Source of the DNA: Bacteroidales bacterium
GTDB lineage: Bacteria; Bacteroidota; Bacteroidia; Bacteroidales; UBA7960
Assembly (NCBI GenBank): GCA_003560215.1
Contig: PWIY01000304.1
Coordinates: forward strand, 1 to 5,841
Length of the DNA stretch: 5,841 nt
Direction of reading: 5' to 3'
The notes beneath the pieces were generated by a model, which saw only the letters and a list, made by a program, of their open reading frames with translations, ran no database searches and was not told where the DNA came from. Position 1 is the first letter of the stretch, and each line of letters opens with the position of its first letter. Positions 1-5,829 of this stretch are shown here, piece after piece. Both the position numbers and the translations under genes were made by a program.

Positions 1-2
1 AT

Positions 3-1682
3 AAGATTCAGTACCGGGTGATGCTCTCCCGGTATCGGGGTAAACGGCAATGCCCTGACTGTAGGGGAACCAGGCTCAGGAAGGATGCCGGTTATGTTAA
101 GGTTGCCGGCCGCTCCATCACCGAACTTGTTCTGATGCCCCTGGATCGCCTGCAGGAATTTTTTAAGGGTATTTCGCTCAGTGAGGAAGAGGAGGCTGTG
201 TCGGGCCGTTTGCTTTTTGAGATTACCAACAGGCTGGATTACCTGAACGATGTGGGGCTCGGATACCTGACCCTCAACCGGCTGTCGAATACCTTATCGG
301 GCGGGGAGTCGCAGCGGATCAATCTGGCTACATCACTGGGAAGCAGTCTGGTGGGATCCATGTATATTCTGGATGAGCCAAGCATTGGCCTTCACCAGCG
401 TGACAACGACCGGCTGATCGGTGTGATGAAAAAACTGCGTGACCTGGGCAATACAGTGATCGTGGTTGAGCATGATGAAGACATCATAAGGGCTTCGGAT
501 CAGATCATTGATATTGGCCCGCTGGCCGGTACACATGGCGGACGGATTGTTTTTCAGGGAGATTGCAAAGCCCTTCTTGCGGAAAAGGACAGCCTTACAG
601 CCCAATACCTTAACGGGGAAAAGAAGATCCCTCTGCCGGAACGCCGCAGGCCATGGAAAGAATATATCAGGCTTCAGGGGGTGCAGCAGCACAACCTGAA
701 AGGTTTTGATGTGAAAATACCCCTCAGGGTGATGACTTTGGTAACCGGGGTCAGCGGATCGGGGAAGAGTACCCTGGTAAAAAATATTCTGTATCCCGCC
801 CTGAAGAAACATTACGGGGGGTATGGCGACCGGACGGGTGTATTTGACGGCCTGGATGGCGATATGGACAGCCTGAACGATGTGGAATACATTGATCAGA
901 ACCCCATTGGCAAATCATCACGTTCCAATCCGGTTACTTATCTGAAGGCTTACGATGAGATGCGGCAACTTTTTGCTGCACAACCCCTGGCCAAAACACG
1001 GGGATACAAACCCGGTTATTTTTCCTTTAATGTGGAGGGAGGCCGTTGCCCGGAATGCGAAGGGGAAGGAACGGTGAAAATTGAGATGCAGTTTATGGCG
1101 GATATTGTGCTGGACTGTGAAATCTGTAAAGGCAGCCGTTTTAAGGATGAGATCCTGGATGTGACTTTTCTGGGAAAAAACATTGGCGATCTGCTCGACA
1201 TGACCGTGGATGATGCCATTGAATTTTTTGCTTCGGCAAAGGACTGCGGGGCGATTTGCCGCCGGATTGCCGACCGCCTGCAGCCTCTGGGGGATGTGGG
1301 GCTCGGGTACATCAGGCTCGGGCAGCCATCCAGCACCCTGAGCGGGGGAGAAGCCCAGCGCATCAAACTGGCGGCTTTTCTTACCAAAGGGATCAGCGCA
1401 GAAAAAACCCTGTTTATTTTTGATGAACCCACAACCGGGCTTCACTTTCATGACATTGACAAGCTCCTGCTGGCTTTCAACGCCTTGCTTGACAATGGTC
1501 ATTCGCTGGTGGTTATTGAGCATAACCCGGAGGTGATCAAAAGCGCTGACTGGGTTATCGACCTCGGACCTGACGGCGGGGATCAGGGGGGAGAACTTGT
1601 TTTTGAGGGCACTCCTGAGAAACTGGTCCAATGCAAAGCTTCAGTGACGGGCAAATACCTGAAAGGTAAGGTAAAGGCATAA
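3..1682 (+). CDS. uvrA: UvrA excinuclease ABC subunit A, C-terminal part (5' end beyond the window)
   Basis: UvrA is the ATPase of UvrABC nucleotide excision repair; it finds damaged DNA as a dimer and loads UvrB. The frame is open to the left edge and reads KIQYRVMLSRYRGK before the first possible starts at 18 and 21, so this is a truncated gene, not one starting there. About 559 residues are visible, so roughly 370-390 N-terminal residues are missing (family about 940). In order: a CxxC before GTRLR (51-62), first ABC signature LSGGESQR (294-317), Walker B YILDEPS (363-383), second Walker A GVSGSGKST (747-773), a C-x2-C-x19-C-x2-C zinc module (1047-1127), second signature LSGGEAQR (1338-1361) and Walker B FIFDEPTTG (from 1413). 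All visible catalytic motifs are intact. Phrases such as LATSLGSSLVGS, EMQFMADIV and FIFDEPTTGLHFHDI differ from canonical UvrA (LASQIGSGLVG, EMHFLPDV, YILDEP) and, from memory, resemble a second UvrA found in many Bacteroidota. The gene converges on the aminotransferase. Confidence 0.96.
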   Translation, partial: KIQYRVMLSRYRGKRQCPDCRGTRLRKDAGYVKVAGRSITELVLMPLDRLQEFFKGISLSEEEEAVSGRLLFEITNRLDYLNDVGLGYLTLNRLSNTLSGGESQRINLATSLGSSLVGSMYILDEPSIGLHQRDNDRLIGVMKKLRDLGNTVIVVEHDEDIIRASDQIIDIGPLAGTHGGRIVFQGDCKALLAEKDSLTAQYLNGEKKIPLPERRRPWKEYIRLQGVQQHNLKGFDVKIPLRVMTLVTGVSGSGKSTLVKNILYPALKKHYGGYGDRTGVFDGLDGDMDSLNDVEYIDQNPIGKSSRSNPVTYLKAYDEMRQLFAAQPLAKTRGYKPGYFSFNVEGGRCPECEGEGTVKIEMQFMADIVLDCEICKGSRFKDEILDVTFLGKNIGDLLDMTVDDAIEFFASAKDCGAICRRIADRLQPLGDVGLGYIRLGQPSSTLSGGEAQRIKLAAFLTKGISAEKTLFIFDEPTTGLHFHDIDKLLLAFNALLDNGHSLVVIEHNPEVIKSADWVIDLGPDGGDQGGELVFEGTPEKLVQCKASVTGKYLKGKVKA

Positions 1683-1715
1683 AAAAGCCGGAAACGGCCT
1701 GAGACCGGATCCGGC
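1681..1715 (-). terminator. Probable intrinsic terminator of the aminotransferase, overlapping the uvrA stop codon
   Basis: Read on the minus strand, GCCGGA (1715-1710) pairs with TCCGGC (1692-1687) across a 17-base loop, and six T's follow at once (1686-1681). A nested alternative is GCCG-TTTC-CGGC (1698-1687), a tight 4-bp hairpin ending at the same T-tract. It lies 24 bases past the aminotransferase stop. The T-tract shares two bases with the uvrA stop TAA (1680-1682). On the plus strand only a weak candidate is visible for uvrA: GGCC (1696-1699) with GGCC (1726-1729), then TTTT, with the palindrome CCGGATCCGG (1705-1714) inside the loop. Confidence 0.55.
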
Positions 1716-1738
1716 ATATATGACGGGCCTTTTACCCA

Positions 1739-2935
1739 CTACTTCCGTCCGGGGTATACCTTAAGCGCTTCTTCAATACACTTCATGGCCTTTTTCAGAT
1801 TCTCCACATTCAATACATAGGAGATACGTACCTCCTGTTTTCCGGCGCCTGGAGTCGCATAAAAACCGGTGGCCGGGGCCAGCATGACTGTTTGGCCTTC
1901 GTAATCAAACTCTTCCAGCAGCCACTGGCAAAACTTGTCGCTGTCGTCGATCGGGAGGCTGGGTGCTACATAAAACGCTCCTTTCGGGGTCGGACAAATA
2001 ACTCCTTCCATTTTACTCAGCGCCTCTACCACGGTGTTCCTTCTTGCCAGGTATTCGTTGATGATTTCATCGAAGTAACTGTCAGGGGTTTCCATGGCTG
2101 CCTCAGCGGCAATCTGGCCCAGTGAGGGCGGGCTGAGCCGGGCCTGGGCAAATTTCATGGCCGTCTGCAATACTTCCTTGTTTTTTGACACCAGCGCACC
2201 GATACGGATCCCGCAGGCACTGTAGCGTTTACTGACTGAGTCAAAAAGTACCACATTGTTTTCAATGCCCTCAAGGTTCATCACTGAATGGTGGGTGTGC
2301 CCGTCATAGCAGAATTCACGGTACACTTCATCGGCAAACAGGAACAGATCATGCTTTTTGACAATCTTCCGCAACACCTCCAGCTCCTCCTTGCTGTAAA
2401 GGTACCCTGTTGGATTGTTCGGGTTGCAGATCATGATTGCCTTGGTCTTCGGTGTGATCGCTTCCTCAAAATCTTCAATGGGAGGGAGGGCGAACCCGGT
2501 CTCTATGGTTGAAGTTATGGGTTTGACTTTTACGCCCGCGCTGGTGGCAAAACCATTGTAATTGGCATAAAATGGCTCCGGAATGATGATCTCATCATCC
2601 GGGTTCAGGCAACTCTGTACGGCAAAAAGGATGGCTTCAGAGGCTCCTGCGCCCACGATGATGTCGTCCGGGGTTACATCTATGTTGTGTCTGGCATAGT
2701 AATCACACATTTTTTCCCGGTAAGAAAGGATGCCGGCAGAATGGCTGTAGGCAATCACATCCAGATCGAGGTTGTGCATGGCATCAATCATGGGTTGCGG
2801 GGTGGGAATGTCCGGTTGCCCGATGTTCAGGTGATACACTGTGGTGCCTCTTTTTTTGGCCTGTTCAGCATAAGGGACTAACTTACGGATGGGAGACGCA
2901 GGCATCATGCGTCCTTTTTCTGATATTTCTGGCAT
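1739..2935 (-). CDS. PLP-dependent aminotransferase, class I/II (aspartate aminotransferase-like)
   Basis: This is a 398-residue fold-type I aminotransferase, a full-length size for the aspartate aminotransferase Ib group, presumably cytoplasmic. It would move an amino group between an amino acid and a 2-oxoacid through pyridoxal phosphate. The landmarks are in order: GAGASE (95-100, cofactor phosphate region), NPNNPTG (171-177, Asn against the PLP ring), ADEVY (201-205, Asp to the pyridine N and Tyr to O3'), SVSKRYSACGIRIG with the Schiff-base lysine at K236, and EVRIS with R370, the expected substrate alpha-carboxylate arginine. Around the lysine it has SACGIRIG rather than the common TGWRIG, so substrate choice is not settled and no symbol is given. 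The ATG at 2935 is preceded by AT-rich sequence without a Shine-Dalgarno. The start is plausible because few residues precede the conserved SPIRKL segment. It lies 85 bases after the DUF1573 gene on the same strand and may be co-transcribed. Confidence 0.93.
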   Translation of the reverse strand: MPEISEKGRMMPASPIRKLVPYAEQAKKRGTTVYHLNIGQPDIPTPQPMIDAMHNLDLDVIAYSHSAGILSYREKMCDYYARHNIDVTPDDIIVGAGASEAILFAVQSCLNPDDEIIIPEPFYANYNGFATSAGVKVKPITSTIETGFALPPIEDFEEAITPKTKAIMICNPNNPTGYLYSKEELEVLRKIVKKHDLFLFADEVYREFCYDGHTHHSVMNLEGIENNVVLFDSVSKRYSACGIRIGALVSKNKEVLQTAMKFAQARLSPPSLGQIAAEAAMETPDSYFDEIINEYLARRNTVVEALSKMEGVICPTPKGAFYVAPSLPIDDSDKFCQWLLEEFDYEGQTVMLAPATGFYATPGAGKQEVRISYVLNVENLKKAMKCIEEALKVYPGRK

Positions 2936-2971
2936 AATTCAGTTTGTTATAAATGAATAATTGGGTTCTTG

Positions 2972-2999
2972 CAAATAAATTGATTCCTGGCAGGACAAA
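2972..2999 (-). promoter_or_regulatory. Weak candidate promoter for the aminotransferase
   Basis: In the 85-base gap upstream of the gene, the minus strand shows TTTATTTG (2979-2972), one mismatch from the Bacteroidota -7 box TAnnTTTG. TTTG (2999-2996) lies 16 bases further upstream as a possible -33 element, which is a short spacing. The spacer contains the odd palindrome TCCTG-G-CAGGA (2985-2995). The AT-rich context makes chance matches likely; readthrough from the upstream genes is the alternative. Confidence 0.22.
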
Positions 3000-3020
3000 G
3001 ATGCCAATAATTTTCTCAAC

Positions 3021-3446
3021 TCAAAATTGATCTTCCGGAATAACCTCCCCTTTTACGGTAACAATGAGGTTTTTTTGCCATGCGTTGGTGTGGATGGTGA
3101 TCTTTCTTTCAAATTTACCAAGCCGGCTGGTGTTGTAGCGAAAACGTATTCTGACAGTATCCCCCTGGTTAATGGCTGTTTCCGGCCAGGTAGGGATCAT
3201 CAGTCCGCAGGAACTTCTGACCCTGGCGATCAGCAGATCCGGTTTGCCGAGGTTACTCAGGTTGATGTATCCGTCGCCGTTGCTCCCGGCTGCCATAACG
3301 CCCATGTCAATTACTTCCTCCGACAACGATGCATAAGGATACCCGGATTTAATTTCTTCCTCATCGGGTTCATGTGCCAGGCTGGCTGCTGACATGGCTA
3401 AGCTCAACAGGAGAAAGAGTAAAAAGCCCGTTGGTGTATGATTCAT
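3021..3446 (-). CDS. Small exported DUF1573 domain protein
   Basis: This encodes 141 residues with a clear Sec signal peptide: a short polar start, the hydrophobic run GFLLFLLLSLAMSAA (7-21) and a likely cleavage after SLA (residue 24), leaving an acidic mature N-terminus. The rest fits one DUF1573 unit, an immunoglobulin-like beta-sandwich common in Bacteroidota envelope proteins: an IDMG strand (46-49), NLGKPDLLIARVRSSCG (65-81), a proline-tryptophan turn PTWP (85-88), and the closing TVKGEV (130-135). Family members usually read SCGCTVP here; this one reads SCGLMIP, so C80 stays and the second cysteine is replaced by L82. Molecular function is unknown for the family; periplasmic or surface location is inferred. 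The ATG at 3446 is chosen because it directly precedes the signal peptide. No Shine-Dalgarno is visible. It starts 59 bases after the peptidase stop with no terminator between them, suggesting co-transcription. Confidence 0.8.
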   Translation of the reverse strand: MNHTPTGFLLFLLLSLAMSAASLAHEPDEEEIKSGYPYASLSEEVIDMGVMAAGSNGDGYINLSNLGKPDLLIARVRSSCGLMIPTWPETAINQGDTVRIRFRYNTSRLGKFERKITIHTNAWQKNLIVTVKGEVIPEDQF

Positions 3447-3505
3447 ATGGCAATCAATTTCTGTGATCTCTCTTTGTTTGACTTGCAGGATTCAATCAGC
3501 GGGTT

Positions 3506-4984
3506 TTACCTTTTCATGGCCGCTTCAATCTCCCTGATGGTTCTGGGTGCACCGGCTGAAAGGTTTTCATAACCGTTTTCGGTGATCAGGATGTCGTCTT
3601 CAATTCTGACCCCGATCCCCTCATATTTTTCGTAAACCGGCCTTACCTCCTCCACAAAGGCATTCAGCTCCTCTTCGGTGGCAAGATGTCCGAACATTTC
3701 ATGGATCCCGTCCAGGAGGTTTTCCATAAAGTAAAGCCCGGGTTCCAGGGTCATGACCATTCCGGGCAAAATTTCTCTCCCTCTGATTTCCGGGGTCAGG
3801 ATGTGTTCATCCCGCTTGTCGGTATCGAACCCGTAGTCACCTGCATCATGGGTTTCCAGCCCTATGTAGTGATTGACACGATGCTGAATGTAAAACCGCT
3901 TTTGCCACCAGGAGGTGGTGTCCGGGATCAGCCCCATCTGATGAAGGCCTTCCACCATGATCTCCATGGCTTTGTGGTTGCAGTCAAGCATGTGATAACC
4001 GGGTTGCATTTTCTCCATGGCTGCATCACTGGCCTTAAGAACCAGTTCGTAGATCTCGCGTTGTTCCGGGCTGAATGTGCCGTTGACCGGAATGGTTCTG
4101 GTTACATCAGCAGAGTATCCGCCCAGGCTGGCAGCACCAATATCCATCAGGAGCAGGTCTCCGTCTTTCATTGTCCGGTCGTTGCGTGTATGGTGAAGGA
4201 GGCAGCTGTTTGGCCCCGATCCTACAATGGAAGAGAATCCCGGCGTGAGTCCGTTACGCCTGAAGATGTATTCGATTTCTGCCTGCACTTCGTATTCTGC
4301 CTGCCCTGGTTCAACCGTACGCAGTACATATTGGTGGGCTTTAACGGTTACGTCCACAGCCTGTCTGAGCTGTGCGATCTCCCATTCATCTTTGATGACG
4401 CGGTGTTCCTCCAGCACCGGCTGAATGTCGTGAATGCCGGCCTGTTGACCTGTTGCCTGCAAAATTCTGTCAACCTCATTCCTGATCCTGTTGTCGTTGC
4501 CGTGCACGAATATTCTTTCTTTTCCGTGAAGCAGCTCCGGAAGCATTTCATCGAAATCTCCGATGGGGTGGGCAGCATCGGCACCAAACTTTTCAAGGGC
4601 TCCCTCGGTGCCGTAAACTTCACCGGTCCACATAACGGTGTAAACTTCCCATGGGGTGACAAACAGTCTGAAGGGCTTTTCGTCGCCCGGAATAAACACG
4701 GCAATTCCCCGCCTTTCATCGAATCCGGTAAAATACCGGAAGTCAACACCAGCTCCGGCAGACATGACAATGATGTCTGCATCCAGATTTTCCAGTATCA
4801 CTTCTCTGCGTTTTTCAAATACTTCTTTGTCAAAATCAGAGACCTCATGCTGGTGAATGAATTTTTCAGGGAGTTCTCCAGGTTGGCAGGATGGTGTTTG
4901 CATGGTCTTCGTAAAAATTAAAAAGGCCAGCCCCAGGACAAGGATGCCAAGGCCCAGTACAAGAATGAAAAAGTTCCGGTTCAT
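3506..4984 (-). CDS. Membrane-anchored M24 metallopeptidase, Xaa-Pro aminopeptidase (PepP) type
   Basis: This 492-residue protein belongs to the pita-bread M24B family, which removes an N-terminal residue preceding proline using two metal ions. Residues about 50-190 form the aminopeptidase P N-terminal domain; about 200-470 form the catalytic domain. All five expected metal ligands are present by alignment to E. coli PepP from memory: D281 (LLMDIGA), D293 (SADVTRT), H372 (VNHYIGL), E414 (TLEPGLY) and E462 (RIEDDI). The supporting histidines H368 and H379 are also there. It differs from cytosolic PepP at the N-terminus: residues 5-24 form a strong hydrophobic helix after MNRN, then a short polar stretch. 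This predicts a signal anchor with the enzyme in the periplasm. PSC at 31-33 is not a good lipobox, so a lipoprotein is less likely. A start at M28 would remove the helix, but the 20-residue hydrophobic run looks genuine. It is first of three same-strand genes and diverges from the deacylase gene. Confidence 0.93.
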   Translation of the reverse strand: MNRNFFILVLGLGILVLGLAFLIFTKTMQTPSCQPGELPEKFIHQHEVSDFDKEVFEKRREVILENLDADIIVMSAGAGVDFRYFTGFDERRGIAVFIPGDEKPFRLFVTPWEVYTVMWTGEVYGTEGALEKFGADAAHPIGDFDEMLPELLHGKERIFVHGNDNRIRNEVDRILQATGQQAGIHDIQPVLEEHRVIKDEWEIAQLRQAVDVTVKAHQYVLRTVEPGQAEYEVQAEIEYIFRRNGLTPGFSSIVGSGPNSCLLHHTRNDRTMKDGDLLLMDIGAASLGGYSADVTRTIPVNGTFSPEQREIYELVLKASDAAMEKMQPGYHMLDCNHKAMEIMVEGLHQMGLIPDTTSWWQKRFYIQHRVNHYIGLETHDAGDYGFDTDKRDEHILTPEIRGREILPGMVMTLEPGLYFMENLLDGIHEMFGHLATEEELNAFVEEVRPVYEKYEGIGVRIEDDILITENGYENLSAGAPRTIREIEAAMKR

Positions 4985-5033
4985 GGGTTATGAGCAATTT
5001 GCGGTTGATTCAGCATTGATTATTTTCAGGGGG

Positions 5034-5041
5034 TAAATATA
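5034..5041 (-). promoter_or_regulatory. Candidate -7 box for the peptidase gene or block
   Basis: The minus strand reads TATATTTA (5041-5034), one mismatch from TAnnTTTG, inside the 123-base divergent intergenic region (4985-5107). A start a few bases downstream would give a leader of about 40-45 bases before the ATG at 4984. I see no convincing TTTG at the -33 position, so this remains a single-box match. Confidence 0.3.
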
Positions 5042-5094
5042 GTAAAGATTGTTGAAGTTTCAGGGCAGCCCGGTGCCATCAGCCGCGGATTTTA

Positions 5095-5102
5095 TATATT
5101 TG
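5095..5102 (+). promoter_or_regulatory. Perfect Bacteroidota -7 box abutting the deacylase start codon
   Basis: TATATTTG is an exact match to TAnnTTTG. Its last base is five bases before the ATG at 5108, so a transcription start at the usual distance would fall at or one or two bases before the A of the ATG, giving a leaderless mRNA. The -33 region around 5070-5076 is GC-rich and has no TTG, which lowers confidence. The nearest upstream TTG (5052-5054) is too far away. Confidence 0.42.
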
Positions 5103-5107
5103 CGGGC

Positions 5108-5611
5108 ATGAGAGGAAACCCGGAATTATACGCCTTGCTCGATAAGCTTGATATTTCTTTTGATTACTACGCCCATCCGGCTGCCCCCACTGTGGAAGAA
5201 GCTGCCAGGTACTGGAAAGATCTGGATGCCACCCATTGTAAAAACCTGTTTTTCCGGAATCACAAAGGCAACAGACACTATCTGGTGGTGCTTGATCACC
5301 GGCAGGAGCTGAATATCAAAGACCTGGAACAGCGTCTGAAACAAGGAAAGCTGACTTTTGCATCGCCCAGGCGGCTGAAAAAATACCTTGGTCTTACCCC
5401 GGGATCGGTGACCCCTTTGGGTTTGATCAATGATGCTGAGCAACACGTCCATTTGTTCCTTGATGAAGAACTGAAGCATTCCGAATCCATCAGTTTTCAC
5501 CCATGTATCAATACCGCCTCCATTGTGATGAAGTATGCGGATTTTCTCCGCTTCCTGGAGCACTGCGGGAACACCTGGGAATATATCTCCATGTATGATC
5601 AGCCCTCCTGA
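5108..5611 (+). CDS. YbaK/PrdX-family aminoacyl-tRNA deacylase (ProXp-ala-like)
   Basis: This 167-residue free-standing protein matches the YbaK/ProRS INS-like editing domain over its whole length, specifically the PrdX or ProXp-ala branch. These enzymes hydrolyse mischarged tRNA in trans, typically Ala-tRNA-Pro left by prolyl-tRNA synthetase, and act in the cytoplasm. Visible landmarks are LYALLDKLDI (7-16), HPAAPTVEEA (23-32), HCKNLFFRN (43-51) with the expected catalytic lysine K45 followed by N46, KGNRHYLVVLDH (53-64), FASPRRLKKYLGL (84-96), the glycine-rich GSVTPLGLIND (99-109), and FHPCINTASI (130-139). The ATG at 5108 gives the N-terminus usual for the family, and no in-frame ATG, GTG or TTG exists between it and the upstream stop at 5006. 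There is no Shine-Dalgarno, and a -7 box lies five bases upstream. The exact tRNA substrate is inferred from family membership. The last codons (MYDQPS) lie in a short tandem duplication. Confidence 0.92.
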   Translation: MRGNPELYALLDKLDISFDYYAHPAAPTVEEAARYWKDLDATHCKNLFFRNHKGNRHYLVVLDHRQELNIKDLEQRLKQGKLTFASPRRLKKYLGLTPGSVTPLGLINDAEQHVHLFLDEELKHSESISFHPCINTASIVMKYADFLRFLEHCGNTWEYISMYDQPS

Positions 5612-5650
5612 TCAGTCTTCCCTGCATGTATGATCAGTCCTTCCTGATCC
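5591..5650 (+). repeat. Short tandem duplication of a hairpin segment across the deacylase stop codon
   Basis: A 13-base sequence, CATGTATGATCAG, occurs at 5590-5602 and again at 5625-5637, a 35-base period; the match continues imperfectly as CCCTCCTGATC versus TCCTTCCTGATC. Each copy forms a small hairpin: TGATCAG (5596-5602) with CTGATCA (5608-5614), loop of 5; and GATCAG (5632-5637) with CTGATC (5644-5649), loop of 6. Three perfect TGATCA palindromes (5596, 5609, 5631) and a near-copy (5645) fall within 55 bases. The TGA stop at 5609-5611 is part of the second palindrome. Copy 1 is coding; copy 2 is out of frame and untranslated. Confidence 0.7.
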
Positions 5651-5684
5651 GGGCTAGCTGACCCAGGGCAGAAAGGACTGTTTT
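5635..5684 (+). terminator. Probable intrinsic terminator of the deacylase gene
   Basis: CAGTCCTT (5635-5642) pairs perfectly with AAGGACTG (5673-5680), and TTTT (5681-5684) follows immediately. The interior can continue the stem with mismatches: CTG (5644-5646) with CAG (5669-5671), and GGG (5651-5653) with CCC (5662-5664) closing an 8-base loop. It sits 23 bases after the stop codon. The left arm overlaps the second GATCAG/CTGATC hairpin, so the two folds exclude each other. The T-tract is only four long, so it may be modest in strength. Confidence 0.6.
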
Positions 5685-5694
5685 ATCCGGCTTC

Positions 5695-5829
5695 CTGCGG
5701 AACCCGGCTGTGGTAAAGTGGCCACCAGGGAAATGCGATCAATGCGCCTGCAGAACCCGGCTGAAGGCATGTGGCGATCCGGCCTGAGGTCAGGCGGCTA
5801 TCCGAGAAATGCGATCAGAACACCGGCTG
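5695..5829. repeat. Degenerate repeats in the gene-free right flank
   Basis: After the terminator, the stretch to the right edge holds no gene I can support. CTGCGGAACCCGGCTG (5695-5710) recurs as CTGCAGAACCCGGCTG (5748-5763, 15 of 16 identical) and in part as CAGAACACCGGCTG (5816-5829). A second motif, GAAATGCGATCA, is identical at 5730-5741 and 5806-5817. The order CCGGCTG, GTGGC, GAAATGCGATCA, CAGAAC is kept in successive copies, giving an irregular period of about 53-76 bases. The pattern may continue past the window. It could be an intergenic repeat family or eroded duplicated sequence. Confidence 0.5.

Noticed and set aside
918..1631. A 237-codon minus-strand frame inside uvrA
   Set aside because: It is antisense to the conserved zinc and ATPase motifs of UvrA, and the translation has no recognisable domain.
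2985..2995. Odd palindrome TCCTG-G-CAGGA upstream of the aminotransferase as an operator
   Set aside because: Only 5-bp arms at a single site; too short to support a regulator-binding claim beyond noting it with the weak promoter.
3027..3392. A 121-codon plus-strand frame opposite the DUF1573 gene
   Set aside because: The minus-strand frame has a signal peptide and the DUF1573 pattern; the plus frame has neither.
4884..4895. Lipoprotein signal in the peptidase (Cys at residue 33)
   Set aside because: The residues before the cysteine (QTPS) do not fit a lipobox, and the cysteine is eight residues past the hydrophobic helix.
3686..4921. A 411-codon open frame on the plus strand opposite the M24 peptidase
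   Set aside because: It lies wholly antisense to a gene with all catalytic residues intact, and its translation resembles no family and lacks a plausible start context. It is a shadow of the coding strand's codon use.
5126..5563. A 145-codon minus-strand frame inside the deacylase gene
   Set aside because: The plus frame matches the YbaK/PrdX family from end to end, so this is a shadow frame.
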